6,691 nucleotides of DNA from an uncultured Eubacterium sp. (GTDB taxonomy: Bacteria > Bacillota > Clostridia > Lachnospirales > Lachnospiraceae): positions 1 through 6,691 of the forward strand of contig CAJTRZ010000024.1 of NCBI GenBank assembly GCA_910578975.1. The letters run 5' to 3'. The translations under genes were made by a program, and so were the position numbers. Positions 1 to 5,457 of this stretch are shown here, one piece after another. Below the pieces are notes generated by a model that saw only the letters and a list, made by a program, of their open reading frames with translations, ran no database searches and had not been told where the DNA came from. How positions within the stretch are numbered: position 1 is the first letter of the stretch; each line of letters opens with the position of its first letter.

Positions 1-105
1 ATCCTTTTCAGTTTCCATAGGTAATTGATAGCCATATTCCTCTATCAGACACCTGAGCTGATTGATAAAATTATCATCAACATTCTCCATTTTAATGAGT
101 ATCAC
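1..105 (-). CDS. possible start of an unrecognised gene, cut by the left edge
   Basis: An open frame runs without a stop to the left edge. It can start at GTG (103-105) or, more conservatively, at ATG (88-90), giving 35 or 30 visible residues. The visible peptide is mostly acidic and polar, with MENVDDNF near the start and LIEEYGYQLPMETEKD at the cut end. An in-frame TGA lies a few codons upstream of the GTG. No strong ribosome binding site precedes either start; the nearest purine-rich stretch belongs better to a frame that stops at once. It begins about 50 to 65 nt after the lipoprotein stop with no visible terminator between, so it could be the next gene of the ABC operon. I do not recognise the family, and chance openness over 30 codons is possible. 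Confidence 0.35.
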   Translation of the reverse strand, partial: MILIKMENVDDNFINQLRCLIEEYGYQLPMETEKD

Positions 106-153
106 ATTTCCAATTTTACATCACTTCTTTCCTTAATTATCCTCAACCTGTTT

Positions 154-1014
154 CTATTTTACAATTATTGTTCCACTACTGCTGCTAATCTCTAATTTGT
201 TATTGCCTTGCCCGATATTTCCCTGTTTACAGCCTGATGTGTCTTTTGTAAAATCTATATTGCTTAGCTGCATTGTTATATCATTAGAATCAGTTGTAAC
301 ATCTAATTGCAAATCCGTTGGACTTTCCTTATGTGATACGGATACATCGCCTGAATCAGTCTGTACTTTCAATGCTGAATAAACGCCTGCTCCTCCTACA
401 CCGACTTCACCGGAACTGGTGACAATCGCCAAAGAATCAAAATTTACATCCTTTAATGTCACATATCCTGATTTGCTTACAATTTCCACATCAGGTATCG
501 TACTGTTTTCAAACGTTACATCTCCTGATGTTGTGACTATTTTAGCATTACTCACAGTCACATTAGACAATACCACATATCCTGATGTATTGACTAATGA
601 CAACTCCTGAATGGAAATGTTATCAATCTGCATATTTCCACTTCCATTACTAATTTTGAATGGAATTTCTATCCCTTTAGGCAAATATACTGTAATTTCA
701 CCGGGCTTTCCAGCCGAAAACTGCTCTGCCATATTTTGCTGCTTATCTGATTGCAGAATATTCAAGGTAATGTCTTTCTGAACTACTGCTATATCCGATT
801 TTTCCTTTTCAATCGTTCCGCTATAGCTGACATGAATTTTTTCATCGGGAGATTCATCTACTTTCAATTCCCATGACTCAAGACTAACATGGATTTCGGA
901 AATTCCGTCAACCTTAAAATCCTGCTTATCACTAACCTTTTTCCCTTTACCGCATCCAGTAAGACAGATACCGCAAACTATCACAATAATGAAGAAATCT
1001 ATTATTTTTTTCAA
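154..1014 (-). CDS. DUF4097-type beta-repeat lipoprotein
   Basis: Predicted 286-residue surface lipoprotein. The N-terminus has a KK pair, a hydrophobic stretch (about residues 5-18) and a lipobox LTGC with the acylated cysteine at 21, so it should be anchored to the outer face of the membrane. Residues 120-225 form a regular beta repeat: the glycine of an S-G turn recurs at 126, 145, 164, 183, 202 and 222, a period of 19 (last step 20), typical of the right-handed beta-solenoid of DUF4097-like proteins. No catalytic motif is visible. The start chosen is TTG at 1012-1014, because AAAGGAG (1023-1029) sits 8 nt upstream and the signal peptide begins there; longer ATG starts lie inside the permease gene and would bury the signal peptide. 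It follows the permease stop by 13 nt, so it is probably co-expressed with the ABC transporter. A role as accessory binding or stress-shield protein is inference. Confidence 0.85.
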   Translation of the reverse strand: MKKIIDFFIIVIVCGICLTGCGKGKKVSDKQDFKVDGISEIHVSLESWELKVDESPDEKIHVSYSGTIEKEKSDIAVVQKDITLNILQSDKQQNMAEQFSAGKPGEITVYLPKGIEIPFKISNGSGNMQIDNISIQELSLVNTSGYVVLSNVTVSNAKIVTTSGDVTFENSTIPDVEIVSKSGYVTLKDVNFDSLAIVTSSGEVGVGGAGVYSALKVQTDSGDVSVSHKESPTDLQLDVTTDSNDITMQLSNIDFTKDTSGCKQGNIGQGNNKLEISSSSGTIIVK

Positions 1015-1022
1015 TTTATTAT

Positions 1023-1029
1023 CTCCTTT
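1023..1029 (-). promoter_or_regulatory. ribosome binding site that fixes the lipoprotein TTG start
   Basis: AAAGGAG on the minus strand, with 8 nt before the TTG at 1012-1014. It overlaps the permease stop codon (1028-1030), which points to coupled translation. This site is the reason for choosing TTG over the upstream ATG codons. Confidence 0.75.
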
Positions 1030-1732
1030 ACAACAAATCCCTTGTTTCCGCATTGAAAACGGACAGCACCGCAAACGTAAATGATACGACCGTCAAAATA
1101 GCGGGAAATACCAAGTTACCAGCTAACGAAAAATCTCCGATATTTGCCTGTGTGAGAAAAATCAGTATAAAAGAAGCTATAATTGTTGCTTTCGATGACT
1201 TCATTATCATTCCGATAAAAAGCGCAATAAAGCTCATACTCACAATCACAACTGACTTTAACAAAAGCTGGATATAAAAGGACAGGCTTCCCATATTGAA
1301 GTCAATCGCAAATGATGATTCCATGCTTAGTGAACCGATAGAAACACAGGCATAAATCAACAGTTTCGTTACCACCAGCGCAGCAAAATTAAACAGCCAG
1401 ACCGCTATCATCTGAGATGCTAAGATTTTCTGCCTTTTAATCGGGTAAGAAAACATCAGGTTCATTGTTTTATTCTTATATGCACTTACGATAAAAGAAG
1501 CCAGCATAACACTTGTGAATATCAGGAAGGACATACTTGTAAACAGTTCAATCGGCGCAGAGATTGTACCCATTCCCTCTGCTGCATCCAGCGTACCGTC
1601 CGGATCGTTTGCAATCCCCAAAAATGCCAGTGCGAATACAAACAGACAGAGAAACGCCGCCAGAATGACCGCACCCCGCATATATTTTGCTATGTTATTC
1701 TTCTTCCATTCCAGTTTTATCAGTTTTATCAT
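1028..1732 (-). CDS. ABC-2 type transporter permease, six membrane helices (BcrB/lantibiotic-type)
   Basis: Integral membrane subunit of 234 residues, partner of the ATPase encoded just upstream. The cytoplasmic N-terminus (MIKLIKLEWKK) is the usual opening of this permease class. Hydrophobic segments fall at roughly 20-40, 65-84, 108-132, 153-176, 182-196 and 207-226, giving six helices. The stretch YKNKTMNLMFSYPIKRQKIL (85-104), between helices 2 and 3, is a classic ABC-2 permease feature: a charged amphipathic loop that contacts the ATPase. Its ATG overlaps the ATPase stop by 4 bp (ATGA, 1729-1732), so translation is coupled. Only one permease gene is present, whereas many lantibiotic immunity transporters have two, so a homodimer is likely. 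Likely substrate is a peptide antibiotic or lipid-linked cell-wall compound, by analogy with BcrAB and LanFEG; the substrate cannot be read from sequence. Confidence 0.9.
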   Translation of the reverse strand: MIKLIKLEWKKNNIAKYMRGAVILAAFLCLFVFALAFLGIANDPDGTLDAAEGMGTISAPIELFTSMSFLIFTSVMLASFIVSAYKNKTMNLMFSYPIKRQKILASQMIAVWLFNFAALVVTKLLIYACVSIGSLSMESSFAIDFNMGSLSFYIQLLLKSVVIVSMSFIALFIGMIMKSSKATIIASFILIFLTQANIGDFSLAGNLVFPAILTVVSFTFAVLSVFNAETRDLL

Positions 1733-2649
1733 TTCCTTACACCCTCCCCTGTCAGCTTTAAGAAATAGTCCTCAAGACTTTCCGCTTTTTTACTGATAGA
1801 ATTGATTTCCACCTCATTCATGGCTAATGCCTTTGATATGTCTTTTGTATCAATACAGGCATCATAGATGCGGATACACTTCTCATCAATTACCTTGAAG
1901 TTGCTTAGCTCCAGTTTGTCAGCCAGAACATAAGCCGCTTTTTTGGTATTCTCAACCGCAAGCTCTATATATGCCGTATTCATTTCCGAGATTTCTTTCA
2001 TGGAAATTTCTTTCATCATGTTTCCATGATTGATAACGCCAATCGTATCTGCAATGCTTTCCACCTCTGAAAGCATATGGCTGGATATAATGATTGTAAT
2101 TCCATATTCACTGCACAGCATCCTGAATAAATCCCTGATCTGTTTCATTCCGGCTGGATCAAGCCCGTTTGTAGGCTCGTCAAGTATCAGCAGTTCCGGT
2201 TTGCAGAGGATTGCGCGGGCAATTCCTAAACGCTGTTTCATTCCCAATGAATAGCTTTTTACCTGCTTTTCGGACGCATCTGCTAATCCCAGCATTTCAA
2301 GCGCATCCTCCACACATCCGGGAGTATGATACCCCATGTACTCAGAGTGAAGCTGCAAATTGTCCTTTCCACTCATATGGTCATAAAAACATGGAAATTC
2401 AATAATGCTTCCCATCCTTTTCAGCACCTCATAAGATGCAGGCGTAAGCTTTTCTCCGAACAGCCAGACCTCTCCTGAGGTTGGTTTCCAGAGATTTGTG
2501 AGCATTTTCATAACTGTTGTTTTTCCGGCTCCGTTCGGTCCTAAAAATCCGTAAACCTCCCCTTTTTTCACATGGATATTTACGTTTTTCACCAACTCCT
2601 TACCGTCAATGATTTTTGTTAATTGATTTGTCTGTACTATATTTGGCAT
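1729..2649 (-). CDS. ABC transporter ATPase, BcrA/LanF-type
   Basis: Cytoplasmic ATP-hydrolysing subunit, 306 residues, the normal length for BcrA-like proteins. Walker A is GPNGAGKTT (37-45), the signature is SLGMKQ (134-139, a non-canonical LSGGQ), Walker B and D-loop are LLILDEPTNGLDP (153-165), and the switch histidine is H191. Where most ABC ATPases have the Q-loop glutamine, this one reads SIIEFPCFY with glutamate at 84: the 'E-loop' described for lantibiotic-immunity ATPases such as NukF. The C-terminal SLEDYFLKLTGE (291-302) is also typical of this group. The ATG (2647-2649) has AAAGGAGG 8 nt upstream (2658-2665). It is the first gene after the second copy of the operator-promoter and overlaps its permease by 4 bp. 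Probable role is export or removal of a membrane-acting peptide antibiotic such as a lantibiotic or bacitracin; bacteriocin self-immunity is less likely because no precursor or modification gene is visible. Confidence 0.94.
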   Translation of the reverse strand: MPNIVQTNQLTKIIDGKELVKNVNIHVKKGEVYGFLGPNGAGKTTVMKMLTNLWKPTSGEVWLFGEKLTPASYEVLKRMGSIIEFPCFYDHMSGKDNLQLHSEYMGYHTPGCVEDALEMLGLADASEKQVKSYSLGMKQRLGIARAILCKPELLILDEPTNGLDPAGMKQIRDLFRMLCSEYGITIIISSHMLSEVESIADTIGVINHGNMMKEISMKEISEMNTAYIELAVENTKKAAYVLADKLELSNFKVIDEKCIRIYDACIDTKDISKALAMNEVEINSISKKAESLEDYFLKLTGEGVRK

Positions 2650-2674
2650 ATCTGCTGCCTCCTTTCTGAATCCT

Positions 2675-2728
2675 ATTATAACGATTCAGTTTTTCAAAAC
2701 TCTTGAATAATTCTTACAAATTTCTTTC
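2675..2728 (-). promoter_or_regulatory. response-regulator operator and promoter of the ABC operon
   Basis: Read on the minus strand, three adjacent 11-bp units can be aligned: GAAAGAAATTT (2728-2718), GTAAGAATTAT (2717-2707) and TCAAGAGTTTT (2706-2696), sharing roughly GNAAGAATTTT. Tandem direct repeats at 11-bp spacing are how OmpR/PhoB-family regulators bind, head to tail on one DNA face. A perfect TATAAT -10 box follows at 2680-2675. No good -35 box exists at 16-18 bp spacing; the third unit sits there instead, as expected for an activator-dependent promoter. A start of transcription near 2668 would give a short leader running straight into the ribosome binding site. That the regulator is the one encoded at the right edge is inference from linkage. 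Confidence 0.72.
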
Positions 2729-2729
2729 G
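2675..2729. repeat. 55-bp direct repeat, copy 1 (in front of the ABC operon)
   Basis: Matches 5395-5449 in the same orientation at a constant offset of 2720 bp. It differs at only three positions (2687, 2688 and 2723), so 52 of 55 bases agree, including an unbroken run at 2689-2722. Outside these borders the two sequences diverge at once. The right end lies inside the flippase gene: it supplies its last four codons and stop (2714-2728). Confidence 0.95.
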
Positions 2730-3757
2730 TGGCATTTTTTTATAGATGTTCTTCCAGCAATGCAAAATACTACAAAACCTATTAACAGCAGAAAATAAAA
2801 TCCAATTCCCCTGATAATGCACATGGACGCCAAAAGGGTTTTTCCACTGAAAATATTTCTAAATACATTCTTATACATCGCTTCTGTAACTCCCTGCGCT
2901 CCGGGAATTGGAAGCATATCTACTGCAACATATATAGCTGCCTGTAGCAGAATGACATCCGCCATCCCCGCAGTTCTAAATCCTAACCCACAATATACTA
3001 TATAAGTCAATACAAAAATGCTAAGTCTTTGTATAAAAGTTCCAACTATGGTTGTTATTATCATTTTTTTATGGTTTTTAAGAAAATAAACCACATTCCG
3101 ATAATTTGATAGAAACTTGTCTATCTTCTCTATTCTCGAATTATCTTTCTTCCATAACCGAAGATGCACTAAAACATTTTCTAATTTACAGAAACAACCC
3201 CTAATTAACTTTGATGAAAACATAACTAATATCAGAATAATTACTACCACAATATTCAGAAACAATCCCAAAAAATATAACCAATAATATCCCCGCAAAT
3301 ATCTTTTCAACGGTATGTTCCAAAATATCCACATTCCTATTCCAATTAAAACGAGAACAAGTTTATATGAAATGGCAATGGTCATCAAAACGACCGAAGA
3401 TGCTGACAGACTGTTTCCGTTTCGTTTCATGTAATACATCTGTACAGGCTGTCCTCCGGTTGCTGAAGGTGTAATGCCTGAAAAGAAAAATCCAATAAAA
3501 GAATAAGCAATACAACAAGGCAATGCTGCCTGCTCACCAATTCCTTTCAATAGATACCAGATCATGACGCCTTCTGCTGATACAAATAACAACGCAAGAA
3601 AAATCGCTGTAAATGTATATTGACATGGCATCTGCCTAATTGCATTTACAATTTCTCTAAAACTCTGCCCTTGAAAAACAATGTCAAAGGTAAACAGCAT
3701 AATAACAATAAAAAAAATACTGTTCAGTATCAGCCTATGAATCATTTTCTTACTCAT
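2714..3757 (-). CDS. MprF-type flippase-like integral membrane protein (LPG_synthase_TM / UPF0104 family)
   Basis: Polytopic membrane protein of 347 residues matching the membrane half of MprF alone, without the aminoacyl-transferase domain. Hydrophobic segments are visible at about 10-28, 47-71, 80-95, 120-147, 158-181, 232-257, 267-283 and 308-334. Two hallmark motifs are present: TPSATGGQP (96-104) after the third segment, and LPIPGAQGVTEAMY (282-295), the conserved P-x-P-G-x-x-G-x-x-E element. Family members move lipids or glycolipids across the membrane. The ATG (3755-3757) overlaps the preceding gene by 8 bp, with AAAAGGAG at 3767-3774. Its last codons and stop lie inside the 55-bp repeat. 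It is visibly AT-richer than its neighbours (two lines counted by hand were 25% GC), which may only reflect membrane-protein codons. Likely role: flipping the product of the adjacent glycosyltransferase to the outer leaflet (inference). Confidence 0.88.
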   Translation of the reverse strand: MSKKMIHRLILNSIFFIVIMLFTFDIVFQGQSFREIVNAIRQMPCQYTFTAIFLALLFVSAEGVMIWYLLKGIGEQAALPCCIAYSFIGFFFSGITPSATGGQPVQMYYMKRNGNSLSASSVVLMTIAISYKLVLVLIGIGMWIFWNIPLKRYLRGYYWLYFLGLFLNIVVVIILILVMFSSKLIRGCFCKLENVLVHLRLWKKDNSRIEKIDKFLSNYRNVVYFLKNHKKMIITTIVGTFIQRLSIFVLTYIVYCGLGFRTAGMADVILLQAAIYVAVDMLPIPGAQGVTEAMYKNVFRNIFSGKTLLASMCIIRGIGFYFLLLIGFVVFCIAGRTSIKKCHERNL

Positions 3758-4316
3758 AAACGGACACTCCTTTTATTTTACAGCCAGATGTTTTTGTAGA
3801 AATTTCTGACAGCCTGCCTTCAAAAAGCACCCGCAATTTTTCACATTCATAAAAGTCCTTTGGCGTTATAAGAGAAAAATGTTTAGATGAAACTCTAATT
3901 CCATTTTCCTGCAAAATCTTTCCAATATAAGAAGAACAGGTATATTGATTCTTAATATAAAAAGGAACTCCCATTAAAATAAATGGCAACCCTATTACTG
4001 CATAATGAATACGCATCCGTTTGTTATAATCTTTTTTCAGCCTTTCCATTATCGCTTTTTTCTGTGCATATGTGCAATCCAGCTCACAGATCCTATAAAA
4101 TGCTGACGGAAAAGTATGTAATATCTCATTCCTGCTTTCTTTTGTAAACCCGGCAAAAATAGGAATAGCCGGGTTTCTCCTCCCGACACTGTAAGCCTCT
4201 TTAAATGTGGGTTCTTCCGAAATTACCACATGGATATATCTCTGTTTTACATATCTGCGTATTAATGCCGCAAAAAAACCCGGTGTATCTACAAGCGCAA
4301 TATAAATATGTGACAT
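3750..4316 (-). CDS. permuted NlpC/P60 (YiiX/YaeF-like) papain-fold cysteine enzyme
   Basis: Small protein of 188 residues, probably a hydrolase or acyltransferase acting on an amide or ester bond. The order of catalytic residues is that of circularly permuted NlpC/P60 enzymes: histidine first (RYIHVVIS, H29), an acidic residue in the next strand (FKEAYSVG, E40), and cysteine far downstream at a helix start (YTCSSYIGKIL, C127). The segment SVGRRNPAIPIFAGF (43-57) is typical of clostridial members. No signal peptide is seen; a hydrophobic stretch (105-121) before the cysteine could touch the membrane. The start chosen is ATG at 4314-4316, 16 nt after the glycosyltransferase stop, because the first beta strand (HIYIALV) begins there; an upstream TTG at 4361 only adds residues read from the glycosyltransferase end. 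The ribosome site is weak (GAGAG), suggesting translational coupling. Substrate unknown; context suggests a lipid, glycolipid or peptidoglycan peptide. Confidence 0.8.
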   Translation of the reverse strand: MSHIYIALVDTPGFFAALIRRYVKQRYIHVVISEEPTFKEAYSVGRRNPAIPIFAGFTKESRNEILHTFPSAFYRICELDCTYAQKKAIMERLKKDYNKRMRIHYAVIGLPFILMGVPFYIKNQYTCSSYIGKILQENGIRVSSKHFSLITPKDFYECEKLRVLFEGRLSEISTKTSGCKIKGVSVYE

Positions 4317-4332
4317 ACTCTCTGCTCTCTTT

Positions 4333-5370
4333 CTATTGAAATTTGTAAATCCGCTTTGCAATACGATAACCTGTTATAGTGACCTTCTTCCCTAATCTGC
4401 CGGGAAGATTTGTAAAACCGCTAAGCGTGGTATATCGCAGCCGGTAATACAGCTTTGGGTTTTTCCTTTTTATATCTGACCAAAGCTGCCCATACCAGAC
4501 TTTCGCCTGCTCATCGCCTCTAAGCAGTAAATGAATAGACGAAATCGCCAGCATAATAGAAATGTTGCGGCACATATAATTTGCAAGTTTCGGATAGTTC
4601 TCTTTTACCTCATCCAGATTTACACTTTCTGCGACAATTCCTGTCACTTTCATATGCTGTTCAACCCTTGCAATTAACATATTTTCATTTACGGACTGAT
4701 CCTCCCTGCCCAAAAAATACTGGTACAGGTCAATGTCCATATAATAAAGTGTTTTTACATAGGGCAGCGGATAGTAAGCAAAAATATTGTCCACATAAAA
4801 TGTATTTTCCGGCAGAACCACCTTAGAATTTCGTAATACATCTGTACGATAAATGAGAGCGTGCATAACCAAATATTGATGAGGACGGAATGTTCCTATT
4901 TTATCCCATGAGCAAACTTTATCTATGGGAAAAATATTCCTGTAATTTATTGTTTTTCGTATCCCATCGTTTAAATGGTTATAAGTATAATCACATATCA
5001 ACATATCAGGGCAGTTTTCCCTCCCTGATACATCTTTTTTCAACCACCTCCTTATCTTTCCCAAAAGCTCTTTATATGCTTTTTCTTCTAACCAATCATC
5101 AGAATCTACAACTTTAAAGTATTTTCCTGTGGCAAGTGCAAGCCCTGTATTTACACCAGAGCCATGCCCTCCGTTTTCTTTATGTACCACTGTTACTATA
5201 TCCGGGAATTGTCTGCAATATTGCTCGGCAATTTCTCCCGTATGGTCAGTAGAACCATCATTAACCACAATAATCTCGACTTCATTCCCTCCTGCAACTA
5301 AGGAATCAAGACAGCGTTTTAAATATTGTTCTGAGTTAAAACATGGCACAGTAATCGTTAAATGTTTCAT
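4333..5370 (-). CDS. family 2 glycosyltransferase
   Basis: Cytoplasmic sugar transferase of 345 residues. It has a GT-A fold of the GT2 family: an opening strand LTITVPCFNSEQYLKRCLDSL (4-24), nucleotide-sugar motif VVNDGSTD (35-42), NGGHGSGVNTG (66-76), and the metal-binding DSDDW (89-93). The first 110 residues are the conserved catalytic core; the remainder is a family-specific acceptor region with no membrane helix. The C-terminal 35 residues are rich in lysine and arginine, which could hold the enzyme at the membrane surface. The donor sugar and acceptor cannot be deduced. The ATG (5368-5370) has GAAGGAGG 10 nt upstream (5381-5388). It is the first gene of the three-gene block behind the upper operator copy. 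Together with the flippase it suggests glycolipid synthesis; an alternative is decoration of a wall or lipoteichoic polymer. Confidence 0.92.
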   Translation of the reverse strand: MKHLTITVPCFNSEQYLKRCLDSLVAGGNEVEIIVVNDGSTDHTGEIAEQYCRQFPDIVTVVHKENGGHGSGVNTGLALATGKYFKVVDSDDWLEEKAYKELLGKIRRWLKKDVSGRENCPDMLICDYTYNHLNDGIRKTINYRNIFPIDKVCSWDKIGTFRPHQYLVMHALIYRTDVLRNSKVVLPENTFYVDNIFAYYPLPYVKTLYYMDIDLYQYFLGREDQSVNENMLIARVEQHMKVTGIVAESVNLDEVKENYPKLANYMCRNISIMLAISSIHLLLRGDEQAKVWYGQLWSDIKRKNPKLYYRLRYTTLSGFTNLPGRLGKKVTITGYRIAKRIYKFQ

Positions 5371-5394
5371 CTATCAAAATCCTCCTTCAAAAAC

Positions 5395-5448
5395 ATTATA
5401 ACGATTACGTTTTTCAAAACTCTTGAATAATTCTTACAAATTCCTTTC
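5395..5448 (-). promoter_or_regulatory. response-regulator operator and promoter of the glycosyltransferase block
   Basis: Same architecture as the site in front of the ABC operon. The units are GAAAGGAATTT (5448-5438), GTAAGAATTAT (5437-5427) and TCAAGAGTTTT (5426-5416), then TATAAT (5400-5395), with no usable -35 box. The -10 to start-codon distance is 24 nt here and 25 nt at the other copy, so both promoters give nearly leaderless messages starting about 18-20 nt before the ATG. It sits only 8 nt after the kinase stop, with no terminator seen, so read-through from the regulator genes is also possible. Confidence 0.72.
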
Positions 5449-5449
5449 G
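5395..5449. repeat. 55-bp direct repeat, copy 2 (between kinase and glycosyltransferase)
   Basis: Partner of 2675-2729. Here it is wholly intergenic, between the kinase stop (5458) and the glycosyltransferase start (5370). This is the arrangement expected for the ancestral promoter of a regulator's target operon. One repeat plus the three genes makes a unit of exactly 2720 bp. Confidence 0.95.
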
Positions 5450-5457
5450 CCTGATAT

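Noticed and set aside
121..160. Possible terminator after the lipoprotein gene
   Set aside because: No stem of useful length followed by a T-run in the transcription direction could be built by eye.
1015..1074. Upstream ATG starts for the lipoprotein, inside the permease gene
   Set aside because: They would put about 20 residues before the signal peptide and lack a ribosome binding site; the TTG at 1012-1014 has a strong one.
1515..1796. Plus-strand open frames of 60-93 codons, such as this one and 4581-4826, 5129-5401 and 5903-6145
   Set aside because: All lie antisense to well-supported genes, show no protein motif and have low-complexity or Ser/Thr/Pro-rich composition typical of antisense frames.
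2714..3757. Low GC of the flippase gene as proof of horizontal transfer of the block
   Set aside because: Hand counts gave 25% GC in two flippase lines (3001-3060, 3181-3240) but 42% in one glycosyltransferase line (4681-4740) and 43% in one ABC ATPase line (2401-2460). The block is not uniformly different, and hydrophobic codons lower GC in membrane genes.
4317..4361. TTG start at 4361 for the YiiX-like gene
   Set aside because: The added 15 residues are read from the end of the glycosyltransferase gene, have no ribosome binding site and precede the natural first strand of the fold.
2675..5449. The 55-bp repeats as ends of an insertion sequence or integrase attachment sites
   Set aside because: They are direct, not inverted, they carry promoter signals, and no transposase, integrase or relaxase is encoded between them or elsewhere in the window. 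A passive insertion or duplication is the simpler reading.
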